Shown piece by piece: positions 42,471-50,717 of a stretch of 64,000 nt of DNA. The notes under the pieces were generated by a model, which was given only the letters and a program-made list of their open reading frames with translations, ran no database searches and was not told where the DNA came from. Each line of letters opens with the position of its first letter. Position 1 is the first letter of the stretch. This stretch comes from Caldimonas brevitalea (GTDB taxonomy: Bacteria; Pseudomonadota; Gammaproteobacteria; Burkholderiales; Burkholderiaceae_C), in assembly GCF_001017435.1 (NCBI RefSeq), contig NZ_CP011371.1:2728001-2792000 (forward strand), read 5' to 3'. A program made the translations under genes and the position numbers.

Positions 42471-44453
42471 CTACCGCCGTGTCGGCGGATGGCGCAACAG
42501 CGAGCGCAACGTCGTTTGCAATTGCTCCGGGTCGACCGGCTTGATCAAGTGGCTGGCAAAGCCGGCGGCCCGCGTCGACCGCAGATCTTCCTCGCTGCCG
42601 TAGCCCGACAACGCGACCACCGGCACGCCGGGCGCGAAGGCGCGCGCCACTTCGACGCCGCTGCCGCCGGGCAGGCCGAGGTCGGTGATGATGAGGTCGA
42701 AGCGGTCGCTGCGGCCGCATTCCAGGGCTTCCTGCAGCGAACGCGCCAGCGTCACCTCGTAGTCCAGGTCCTCGAGCAGGAGCTTCATCACCTGGGCGGC
42801 GTCTTCATGATCTTCGACCAGCAGCAGACGGTGCCGCAGCGGTGCGCTCGGGGAGGGGGCCGGCGTTGCCGCGGCAGGAGTGCCGGCGGGACGGGTCGCC
42901 GCGGTGCCGGTCGGCAGCAGGATGCGGAACGTGGCGCCCTGGTGCCGCCCGTCACTGTGCGCCTCCAGCGAGCCGCCGTGGCGCGCCACCAGGCTGCGCG
43001 CGATGGTCAGGCCCAGCCCGAGTCCGCCAAACTGCTCCGCGACCTCCTGGTCGGCCTGCTCGAAGGCGACAAAAATGCGCGACAGCGATTCCGGCGCGAT
43101 GCCGATGCCCGAGTCGGTGCATTCCAGGCACAGCCGGCCGGCCTCGTCGTTGTAGGAGCGCAAGCGGATCGACCCGCCGTCGGGCGTGAACTTGACGGCG
43201 TTGCGCACGATGTTCCAGACCACCTGCTGCAGCCGCGCCTCGTCGCCCTGCACCACCGTGTCTTGCGCCTGCAGCTCGAGCTGCAGGCGCAGGCCCTTGG
43301 CCTGGATGTCGTTGCCCAGCATCTCGATCACCGTGGGCACGACGCGGTGCACGTCGAGCGGCTGCAGCTTCAGGTGCAGCTTGCCTTCCTCGATCGCCGT
43401 CATGTCGAGCAGGTCGTCGATCAAGCGCGCTTCGAGCGCCACGTTACGGCGGATCATCGGCAACAGGTCTTCGCATTCCGGCGGCACTTTGGCGACCCGC
43501 TGCAACACGAAGGTGGCCGCGGTGATCGGTGCGAGCGGCGTGCGCAGCTCGTGCGACAGCACCGCCAGGAACCGGTCCTTGGCGCGGTTGGCGCGCTCGG
43601 CTTCCTCCTTGGCGCGCCGCACCGCGCTGGCGGCTTCATGCGCCTCGGTGGCGTCGCGCACGATCTTGGAGTAGCCGCTCGGTTCGGCGGCGCCGTCGCT
43701 GTAGAGCGGCGTCATCACGCCTTCGGCCCACAGCCGCCGGCCATCCTTGTGCAACAACCAGCGGTCGTCGCTGGCACTGCCGTCGGCCGCCGCGGTGTGC
43801 ATCTCGGCCTGCAGCACGCCGGCGGCCCGGTCCTCGGGGGTCAGCAGCAGCTCGCACGAGCGGCCCAGCACCTCGTCGACGGCGTAGCCGAAGATCAACG
43901 ATGCCGCGGCGTTCCAGGCGCGGATCTGCCCCTGCACGTCGAGCAGGATCACCGCATAGTCCTTCAACGAGTCGACCACCCGCGCATACAAGGCGTCGGC
44001 CTCGCGCAGCTGGCGTTCGGCCAGTTTGCGCTGGCGTTCCTGGCGCACTTCGCGCATCGCGCGCTCGATCACCATCGGCAGCCGGCCCATGCGTTCCTTG
44101 AGCACGTAGTCGGTCGCGCCGCGGCGCAGCATCTCCACTGCGTTCTCTTCGCCGATGACGCCGGAAACGAACACGAAAGGTGTGCCCGGCCGCCGGCGCA
44201 GCGCTTGCTCGAGCGCCTCGACGCCGGAAAACCCGGGCAGCTCGTAGTCGGACAGCACGAGGTCGAAACCGCCGCGCTCAAGCGCCGCCAGGAACTCGCT
44301 TTCGTTGCGCGTCCATTCGATGCGCCAGCGCGGTTGGGCCAGGCCCAGCGAGTCGATCAGCAGCTCGGCGTCGCGCGGCGAATCTTCCAACAGCAGCAAC
44401 TGCAGCTCGTTGTCGGCTGCCTCCGCAACGGCGGCCGTCGTCGTCTCACTCAT
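42471..44453 (-). CDS. Hybrid sensor kinase (REC-PAS-HisKA-HATPase-REC)
   Basis: 660 residues, soluble. First receiver (LLLLEDSPRDAELL, Asp in LVLSDYELPGFSG), PAS domain (about 165-280), HisKA (AVLSHELRTPLAPITAATFVL, near 305), HATPase (NIVRNAVKF, GGLGLGLTIARSL), a Pro/Ala linker, and a C-terminal receiver (LLLVEDHEDAAQ, Asp in LIITDLGLPGGSG). The last gene of the phytochrome operon; its start overlaps the end of the preceding single-domain regulator by eight bases. It may take phosphate from that regulator or sense redox through PAS (inference). Confidence 0.9.
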   Translation of the reverse strand: MSETTTAAVAEAADNELQLLLLEDSPRDAELLIDSLGLAQPRWRIEWTRNESEFLAALERGGFDLVLSDYELPGFSGVEALEQALRRRPGTPFVFVSGVIGEENAVEMLRRGATDYVLKERMGRLPMVIERAMREVRQERQRKLAERQLREADALYARVVDSLKDYAVILLDVQGQIRAWNAAASLIFGYAVDEVLGRSCELLLTPEDRAAGVLQAEMHTAAADGSASDDRWLLHKDGRRLWAEGVMTPLYSDGAAEPSGYSKIVRDATEAHEAASAVRRAKEEAERANRAKDRFLAVLSHELRTPLAPITAATFVLQRVAKVPPECEDLLPMIRRNVALEARLIDDLLDMTAIEEGKLHLKLQPLDVHRVVPTVIEMLGNDIQAKGLRLQLELQAQDTVVQGDEARLQQVVWNIVRNAVKFTPDGGSIRLRSYNDEAGRLCLECTDSGIGIAPESLSRIFVAFEQADQEVAEQFGGLGLGLTIARSLVARHGGSLEAHSDGRHQGATFRILLPTGTAATRPAGTPAAATPAPSPSAPLRHRLLLVEDHEDAAQVMKLLLEDLDYEVTLARSLQEALECGRSDRFDLIITDLGLPGGSGVEVARAFAPGVPVVALSGYGSEEDLRSTRAAGFASHLIKPVDPEQLQTTLRSLLRHPPTRR

Positions 44454-44904
44454 AACGCCGCTGCACCTTCGCCGAGCCAGGGGGCGGCTCGTTGAGGACG
44501 GCCCAGAAGATGCCGAGGTCGGCGATCGCCGCGACGAACTGCTTGAAGTCGACCGGTTTCACCACATAGGCATTGACACCCAGCTCGTAGCTGCGCAGCA
44601 CGTCCGATTCTTCATGCGACGACGTCAGCATGACGACCGGGATGGCGCGCAGCGCCTCGCTGGCGCGCACAGCCTGCAGGACTTCCAGGCCGTTGACCTT
44701 GGGCAGCTTGAGGTCGAGCAGGATCACGGCCGGATTGCCGGCCGTGCGGCCCGCGTAGGTGCCCTCGCGCAGCAGGTAGTCGAGCGCCTGGGCGCCGTCG
44801 CGCACCGTGATGACGTCATTGGCCAGCTGGCTGCGTTCCAGCGCCACCAGGGTGAGTTCGAGGTCGCGGGCGTCGTCTTCGACGAGAAGGATGGGCTTGA
44901 GCAT
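44446..44904 (-). CDS. Single-domain response regulator of the phytochrome operon (Rcp1-like)
   Basis: 152 residues, receiver only: ILLVEDDARDLELTLVALE, phospho-acceptor Asp in VILLDLKLPKVNG, Lys in VVKPVDFKQF. This is the type of regulator paired with cyanobacterial Cph1 and with bacteriophytochromes. Its ATG overlaps the phytochrome stop by one base (TGATG), so the kinase is its likely phosphodonor. Confidence 0.92.
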   Translation of the reverse strand: MLKPILLVEDDARDLELTLVALERSQLANDVITVRDGAQALDYLLREGTYAGRTAGNPAVILLDLKLPKVNGLEVLQAVRASEALRAIPVVMLTSSHEESDVLRSYELGVNAYVVKPVDFKQFVAAIADLGIFWAVLNEPPPGSAKVQRRYE

Positions 44905-47156
44905 CAGAGCTTCCCTCCGGGAGGGACTGGATTCGAGAGAACACCTGTACTTGGCGACCGCGGAAGCAAAATCGTAAAGGCCGCGCCGACGTCGGGCTCA
45001 CCCCGCGCGCTCACGCTGCCGCCATGCCGCTCGACCACCCGCCGCACGTTGGCCAGGCCGATGCCGCTGCCTTCGAACTCTTCGGCGGTGTGCAAACGCT
45101 GGAACACGCCGAACAGCTTGTTGGCGTATTTCATCGAGAAACCGACGCCGTTGTCGGCCACTTCGAAGCCATCCTGCCTGTCATTGCCCGCGCCGCGGAT
45201 GCGGATCACCGCCGGGTCGCGCCCGCGCGTGTATTTGACAGCGTTGCCGATCAGGTTGCGGGCCGCCATCTGCAGGAACACCGGGTCGGCCCACAAGCGC
45301 GGCAGCGGCTGCTCGATGTGCCATTCGATACGGCGGTCGGCGTGTTCCGAGCTGAGCTGCTGCACCAGGTCGTGCACCAGGCCGTCCAGGTCCACCTCGG
45401 CGGGCTTCAGGGCGGCCCGTCCCATGCGCGAGAAGTCGAGCAGGGCGTCGACCAACTCGCCGGCAAACTTGGCCGCTCCTTTCACATGGTCGAGGTAGCG
45501 GCGGGTGCGCTCGCTCAGCGCCCCGCCTTCCAGCTCGAGGACCAGGTCGACATAACCGGCGATGTGGCGCATCGGCGCGCGCAGGTCGTGCGAGACCGAG
45601 TAGGAGAACGCCTCCAGCTCCTTGTTGACACGGCCCAGTTCGCCGGCCAGTTCGGCCAGCTCTTCGGCGCGTCGCAGCACGATGCCGACCAGGGCCTGTC
45701 GCAGTTCCAGCGCGGCGGCGACTTCGCCCCCCCGCCAGGCCAGCGAGCGGCCCCGCACCTGCTCGCGCCAGGTGGCGAAGCTGCGCCGCGGGTGCAGCTG
45801 GCCGTCACGCTCGACCGGCTGCTTGCGCGGGTCGCCGGCCCATTCGATCGTCTGCACCATCTCCGGGCGGAACCAGATCAGCAGGTGGCGGTGCACTTTC
45901 GAGATCGACACCGCGAGCACGCCACATCCGGCCTCGGCGAAGGCGCCCGCCGCTGGATACGCTTCGGGCAGCCGGTCGGTGTGGAACACGTCGCCGATAC
46001 GGGACGCGAGCCATTGCGCCAGGCGCAGGACTTCGGGCGGGGGCGGCGTCTTGCCGACCATCCAGCAGCTTTCGTCGAGCACCACGGCGGCGCCGCCGGC
46101 GCGGGCAATGCGCAGCAGCGAGGCCGGCTCGCGCACCAGCTGTTGCAAGGTGGCGTCGCTGTCGGTCAGCTGGGACACCAGGTCGAGCGTGATACGGCGT
46201 AACTCGAGGCGGTCGGCGACTTCGGCGTTGTCTTCCTTGGCCTCGATCTGCAGCGACAGCAACTGCCCGAGGTGCTCACAGGCGACACGGGTCTGGAAAG
46301 ACACGAAGCGCGGTGCGTGGTCGTGGCAGGAGATCAGCCCCCAAAGACGGCCGCGTACCACGACCGACACCGACATCGACGCGGCGGTGCCCATGTTGCG
46401 CATGTATTCCAGGTGCACCGGCGAGACGCTGCGCAGCGCCGCGAACGACAGGTCGAGCGGGGCCTGTGCCGCGTCGGGCACCGTACTGCGCAGCGGCACG
46501 GGCACATAGTCGGCCGACGCAATCAGGCGGATGCGGTTTTGCAGGTACAGCTCGCGGGCCTGGGCCGGCACGTCGGAGGCCGGGAACCGATGCCCCGCAT
46601 ACGACTCGTAGCCGGGCTCTATCGTTTCCGCCAGCACCTCGCCATGGCCTTCGGCGTCGAAGCGATAGACGAGCGTGCGGCCAAAGCCCGTCAACCGTTG
46701 GATCTCTTCGGCTGCCAGCGCGCACAGCGCCTCGACGCTGGTGGCCTGCTGCAGCAAGGGTACGAACTGCCGCACCAGCGTGTAGAGCGGCGCGCGCAGC
46801 CCGTCGTCGGGGACGGCGGGCTCGAATTCGACGAACACGCGTGCTGCGCTGCGGTGCGCGATCATGTCCAGGCGGCGCCCAGCGACGCTCACCGAGCCGA
46901 TCGCTGCCGGCCCGACAGTGTCCGGCAGGCCGCGCAGCTTCGGCTGCACCGGCGTCAGCAGGGCGGGCAGCAGGGCCGCAAGGCTGGCCGGCAGGTCGGC
47001 GTCGCCGACCAGATCGCGCCAGTTCTCGCTGTAGGCGAGCAATTGAAGGTCGTCCGCGCCCAGCGCGACCATCCAGCCGTGCGGCTGGATCGCGCCCGGC
47101 ACGCGGATGGGCTCCGAGGCGCAGGCGGCCAGGTCCAATCGGGTCGGCTGAGTCAT
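44904..47156 (-). CDS. bphP: Bacteriophytochrome histidine kinase
   Basis: 750 residues from the ATG at 47156. Cys12 in ACASEPIRVPGAIQPHG is the biliverdin attachment site. PAS-GAF with PASD motif at 192-195 and chromophore-pocket histidines His248 (SPVHLEY) and His278; then PHY with the tongue motif PRRSF at 456-460; HisKA with His523 (SVSHDLRAPMRH) and HATPase. All elements for a red/far-red photoswitchable kinase are there. One variation: the pocket reads CHDH where most have CHHx. Overlaps the heme oxygenase gene by four bases (ATGA), giving matched chromophore supply. Confidence 0.95.
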   Translation of the reverse strand: MTQPTRLDLAACASEPIRVPGAIQPHGWMVALGADDLQLLAYSENWRDLVGDADLPASLAALLPALLTPVQPKLRGLPDTVGPAAIGSVSVAGRRLDMIAHRSAARVFVEFEPAVPDDGLRAPLYTLVRQFVPLLQQATSVEALCALAAEEIQRLTGFGRTLVYRFDAEGHGEVLAETIEPGYESYAGHRFPASDVPAQARELYLQNRIRLIASADYVPVPLRSTVPDAAQAPLDLSFAALRSVSPVHLEYMRNMGTAASMSVSVVVRGRLWGLISCHDHAPRFVSFQTRVACEHLGQLLSLQIEAKEDNAEVADRLELRRITLDLVSQLTDSDATLQQLVREPASLLRIARAGGAAVVLDESCWMVGKTPPPPEVLRLAQWLASRIGDVFHTDRLPEAYPAAGAFAEAGCGVLAVSISKVHRHLLIWFRPEMVQTIEWAGDPRKQPVERDGQLHPRRSFATWREQVRGRSLAWRGGEVAAALELRQALVGIVLRRAEELAELAGELGRVNKELEAFSYSVSHDLRAPMRHIAGYVDLVLELEGGALSERTRRYLDHVKGAAKFAGELVDALLDFSRMGRAALKPAEVDLDGLVHDLVQQLSSEHADRRIEWHIEQPLPRLWADPVFLQMAARNLIGNAVKYTRGRDPAVIRIRGAGNDRQDGFEVADNGVGFSMKYANKLFGVFQRLHTAEEFEGSGIGLANVRRVVERHGGSVSARGEPDVGAAFTILLPRSPSTGVLSNPVPPGGKL

Positions 47157-47797
47157 GGCAGCTGCGAGAAAACGGTGATCAAGGCCGCGAAGGTGGCGCA
47201 AGCGGCAGTGCAGGCGGCGGCCCGATCGACGGGACCAGGGCCCACCTCGTGCTCCAGGGCCATGCAGAATTCGCGCCACAAGGCGCCGCTCGCATCACCG
47301 TGGCCGTGGAAGTACGCGGCGCCGGTCTCGGGTGTCAGGTTCAGCTGCCGCTGCAGGTGCGGCACGATCACGCGGGCTCCGAGGGTCGAGCCTTCCAGCA
47401 CGTAGAGGGAGCCGAACACCTGGCTCAGCCGGTCGAGGGGGACGCGGGCAGCCGCCTCGGCAGCTTGCTGCTGCCGTGCGCTGTCGGGTGTCACGCCCAG
47501 GCGTTGCAGGTCGTGATGCAGCAGGTGGCCGCGCCGGCGGCGGGCAAAGGCGTCTTGCCAGCGCTGTGGCAGCGCGGCGGCGACACGCGGCTCCCAAACG
47601 TCGAGGAAGCCGGCAAAACCTTGCAGTACGGCGTGGTAACGCCCCGGCGTCAGCGCGCCGGTCAGGCCCAGCAGGTCTTCGAGCTGCTGGTGCTGAGGCC
47701 GCGAGGCGGCGCGCAAGGCCTCCCGCACGGAGGTGCCGGAGGCGACAGGGGGCGGGTGGGGCGTGCCGGCAAGCGCGGTCTCGGGGTACAGCAACAT
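47153..47797 (-). CDS. bphO: Biliverdin-producing heme oxygenase
   Basis: 214 residues. The proximal heme ligand is probably His36 in SRPQHQQLEDLLGL; the distal helix carries FGSLYVLEGSTLGARV, the heme-oxygenase signature. It cleaves heme to biliverdin, CO and iron, supplying the phytochrome chromophore. First gene of a four-gene overlapping operon (heme oxygenase, phytochrome, regulator, hybrid kinase). Confidence 0.93.
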   Translation of the reverse strand: MLLYPETALAGTPHPPPVASGTSVREALRAASRPQHQQLEDLLGLTGALTPGRYHAVLQGFAGFLDVWEPRVAAALPQRWQDAFARRRRGHLLHHDLQRLGVTPDSARQQQAAEAAARVPLDRLSQVFGSLYVLEGSTLGARVIVPHLQRQLNLTPETGAAYFHGHGDASGALWREFCMALEHEVGPGPVDRAAACTAACATFAALITVFSQLP

Positions 47798-47872
47798 CGC
47801 GCGGGATTATCTGCGATGTGCAGGGAGGTCGTTTGTATCAAACTCGCAGGCCGCCCGCCAGGGACACCGCCC

Positions 47873-49246
47873 TCAATACACTTCCAGCTCCCGGATCGAG
47901 AAGCCCCACTGGGTCGCCCGGTTCACCCCATAGATCTTGACGTAACGGGCGGTTTCATCGAGGCCGGTGATGTCGTTGGTGAGGCTGGTGTTGTTGCCCA
48001 CGTCCCGCACGGTTTTCCAGGTGCGGCCGTCGACCGAGGTCTGGACCTGGAAGTAGCGGGCATAGGCGGTTTCCCACACCACCTTGACCCGGCGGATGCG
48101 GCGGTTGCTGCCCAGGTCGACATACAGGTGCTGCTTGTCCGCGTAGGCTGACGACCAGCGCGACTCGACGCTGCCGTCGACGGCGTTGGCGCCCGGGTAG
48201 CCGTTTTCGGTCGACGACACCGTCACCGGCCGCCCGCGTGCCAAGTTGCCCGCGCTGACGCCGCCCCAGCCCGGCATCTCGCTCTGGTCGACGACACGCG
48301 GCGAGTTGTACAGGCGCTGGATGTCCTCGCGGCTGTTGCGCTCGAACACCAGTTCGGCCCAGCCCATGAAGAAGGTCCAGCGCGGCTGGGCCGCCAGTTC
48401 TTCGGGCTTGGGCAGCTTGTCGAACTCGCCGATCGCGATCGGCTTGCCGCGCGAGGCCCGCACCATCGCGTCATATTTGTCTTGCGTGTAGCCGCGCCCG
48501 TCCGACCAATAGACGTCGAGCGCCAGCACGTCCCAATAGCCTTCGCCCGGGTCGTAGTTGGCCAGGTCGGAGGCGAGCGAGGCGAAATCCTGGACGTCCC
48601 AGACCCAGATCAGGTTGCTCAGGCCCTTGGTGCGGGTCATGTAGTCGTGGATGTAGCGGTACAGCTTGGCGGTGCCGTTCGGCCCGGGCCGGCCGCCCCA
48701 CCAGAACGCGCCCTGGTTCATTTCGTGCAGCGGCCGGAACAGCACCTCGACGCCGCCGTCCTCCAGCACCTGTAAATGGGCCGCGAGGGCGTCCAGGCGG
48801 GAGCGCAGCACGCCGTTGAGCCACGTGCCTTCGGTCAGCAACTGCTTCCATTCGTCGTCCGACAGCTTGCGCTGCACACTCGACTCCCAGCCGCAGGGCT
48901 CGGGTGTCGCCGGCGAGCAGGTGTGCCACATGATGTTGACCAGCGAACCGTTGCGCCATTCGGTCTTGGCCTGTTCGATCATCGTCGCCCGGTGCTGGAT
49001 GTCGTGCTGCGAGAACAGGAAGTCGCCGCTCCACAGGCCGGGGTAGCGGCCGGTGACGTTCTTGACCTCGGCGGTCCATTTGGCCGGGTCGCTGTTGGGC
49101 TCGCGGTTGTGTTGACCGGCCACGGTCTTCTGGCCGGAGATACTGTAGAGATAGTTGAGCGACTTGTGCCGGGTCTGGCCGAAGGCGGTGGCGGACATCG
49201 CCAGCGCCAGGGCGGCGATGGCGAGGCTCTTGCACGCGAAGCGCAT
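47873..49246 (-). CDS. Secreted GH26 beta-mannanase with C-terminal discoidin domain
   Basis: 457 residues. Signal peptide to about residue 24. The GH26 barrel has acid/base Glu175 in RPLHEMNQGAFWWGG and nucleophile Glu274 in AIGEFDKLP, with MWHTCSP and the WDVLALDVYWSDG strand typical of GH26. A discoidin (F5/8 type C) domain (about 335-457; VTVSSTENGYPGANAVDGS) follows, probably for substrate binding. It would hydrolyse beta-1,4-mannan outside the cell. The start is followed by MRFACKSLAIAAL; standalone gene. Confidence 0.92.
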   Translation of the reverse strand: MRFACKSLAIAALALAMSATAFGQTRHKSLNYLYSISGQKTVAGQHNREPNSDPAKWTAEVKNVTGRYPGLWSGDFLFSQHDIQHRATMIEQAKTEWRNGSLVNIMWHTCSPATPEPCGWESSVQRKLSDDEWKQLLTEGTWLNGVLRSRLDALAAHLQVLEDGGVEVLFRPLHEMNQGAFWWGGRPGPNGTAKLYRYIHDYMTRTKGLSNLIWVWDVQDFASLASDLANYDPGEGYWDVLALDVYWSDGRGYTQDKYDAMVRASRGKPIAIGEFDKLPKPEELAAQPRWTFFMGWAELVFERNSREDIQRLYNSPRVVDQSEMPGWGGVSAGNLARGRPVTVSSTENGYPGANAVDGSVESRWSSAYADKQHLYVDLGSNRRIRRVKVVWETAYARYFQVQTSVDGRTWKTVRDVGNNTSLTNDITGLDETARYVKIYGVNRATQWGFSIRELEVY

Positions 49247-49486
49247 CTTGGGAGTCTCCTGTGGAGTCGGGGTGGCGGGACTGATGTGCGACCCGCGGGG
49301 CTGGCGGTGCAGCGGCGGCAGGCGTGCCGCCGCGGTGTCGGCCCGGGCTGGGTGAAGTACAGGGCCGCCACGCTAACAAGATGCAACGTCGCTCATTGTG
49401 TGGAAGCGATTCAGGACGTATGGCGCCGTTCGGCCCGGTGGGCTACGGCGTCGGGAAGCTGAAGACAGCCCGGAAAGGAGAAGGCC

Positions 49487-49960
49487 ATGCTGGAACTGGA
49501 AGGCAGCTGCCACTGCAAGGCGGTGAGATTTCGTGTGCAGTCCTCATCCCCGTGCCCGTTCATGCGGTGCTATTGCTCGATCTGCCGCAAGACCGCCGGC
49601 GGGGGCGGTTATGCGATCAACCTCGGGGCGGACCACCGCACGCTGCAGGTGGCGGGGCGCGAGCACCTGTCCGTCTATCGCGCGCGGATGCCCGACGGCA
49701 GCACCAGCAGCGCCGAGCGGCACTTTTGCAGCCGCTGCGGCAGCGCGCTGTGGCTGTACGACCCGACCTGGCCGGACCTGGTGCATCCGCACGCCTCGGC
49801 GATCGACACGCCACTGCCCGAGCCGCCCGAGCGCACGCACATGATGCTGGGCTCGCGCGCCTCGTGGGCCGTGCCGGACCTGTTGCCCGGCGACCAGCAG
49901 TTCGATGAATATCCGGATGTCTCGCTGGCGGAATGGCATGCGCGGCATGGGATGGCGTGA
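49487..49960 (+). CDS. GFA-family (glutathione-dependent formaldehyde-activating) protein
   Basis: 157 residues. Zinc-binding cysteines of the GFA fold are complete: Cys8, Cys10, Cys28, Cys30, Cys33, Cys81, Cys84 (GSCHC, RCYCSICRK, HFCSRCGS). GGAAAGGAGAAGG lies upstream. The family includes Gfa, once proposed to speed S-hydroxymethylglutathione formation; most members have no proven function. No formaldehyde dehydrogenase gene nearby. Confidence 0.87.
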   Translation: MLELEGSCHCKAVRFRVQSSSPCPFMRCYCSICRKTAGGGGYAINLGADHRTLQVAGREHLSVYRARMPDGSTSSAERHFCSRCGSALWLYDPTWPDLVHPHASAIDTPLPEPPERTHMMLGSRASWAVPDLLPGDQQFDEYPDVSLAEWHARHGMA

Positions 49961-50013
49961 TCGGGTAGGGCGCCAACCCGCGCTCCTGCCGTCATTCATT
50001 GGCGAGGGACATC

Positions 50014-50298
50014 ATGAGCACGACCACCATCCATCTCGATGACGAGTTGAAGCGACGCGTGGCGAACGCTGCTGAGCAATGCGGCAAGACAGTGGACGAA
50101 TTCATCCTCGACGCGATCGCGCAGCACGTAGCGCAGGTCGAACACGACGACGAATTTCATCACCTGGCGGATCGACGCTGGGCAAGACTGACGGCCGGCG
50201 GGGAGTCGGTGGCCTGGGAGCAGGCCAAGGCCTACCTGGAAGCCCGCGCACGTGGCGAGCAGCCGAACCGGCCCGCGGGCCGAAGACGGGTGCGTTGA
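50014..50298 (+). CDS. Ribbon-helix-helix (CopG/DUF1778-like) small protein
   Basis: 94 residues from the ATG at 50014 (GCGAGGG upstream). MSTTTIHLDDELKRRVANAAEQCGKTVDEFILDAI is a ribbon-helix-helix DNA-binding element; the C-terminal half ends in a basic tail (GRRRVR). This is the form of type II antitoxins, but no toxin-like gene lies next to it: the next gene (68 aa) is convergent. It may be an orphan antitoxin or a small repressor. Confidence 0.7.
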   Translation: MSTTTIHLDDELKRRVANAAEQCGKTVDEFILDAIAQHVAQVEHDDEFHHLADRRWARLTAGGESVAWEQAKAYLEARARGEQPNRPAGRRRVR

Positions 50299-50314
50299 CC
50301 GCGCAGGCCGGGCC

Positions 50315-50521
50315 TCACGCCACCACCGCCTCCTCCAGCCGGAACCTGAGCTTGAGCAGCAAGGCCTCGGCGTGCTCGCGCGCATCGCCGCACAAGCCGC
50401 TCATCAGGCGGTGCACCTCTTTGATACGGTGGCGCAGGTCGGGCGCAGGCGTCTGGTCGGCGCGGTCTTCGAGTTGCCGCAACACTTCGGTGATGTCCTG
50501 GGGAGCGAGCGGTGCTGTCAT
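50315..50521 (-). CDS. Small conserved-looking protein, 68 aa
   Basis: MTAPLAPQDITEVLRQL at the start, then an amphipathic helical protein with no cysteine cluster or membrane segment. AAGAGG lies ten bases before the ATG on this strand. Convergent with the RHH gene, 16 bases between stops. I do not recognise the family. Its GC3-rich codon usage supports a real gene, but it is short. Confidence 0.5.
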   Translation of the reverse strand: MTAPLAPQDITEVLRQLEDRADQTPAPDLRHRIKEVHRLMSGLCGDAREHAEALLLKLRFRLEEAVVA

Positions 50522-50717
50522 GACGAACCTCTTGAGAGAACGAGATGTCCGTCACGGTAGCCGGCCAGCGCCGCCTCTCGAGGGGCTGTAGGCGATGCGG
50601 CGTGCGTGAACGCGAAGCACCTTCGCTTGGCATACCACTTGCCAGAAGTTGGCCTAGAACATGGCCTGGAAAATGCCGCCATACCGGCGCGGCAAACTGC
50701 ATCAAGGGGCAGGACGT

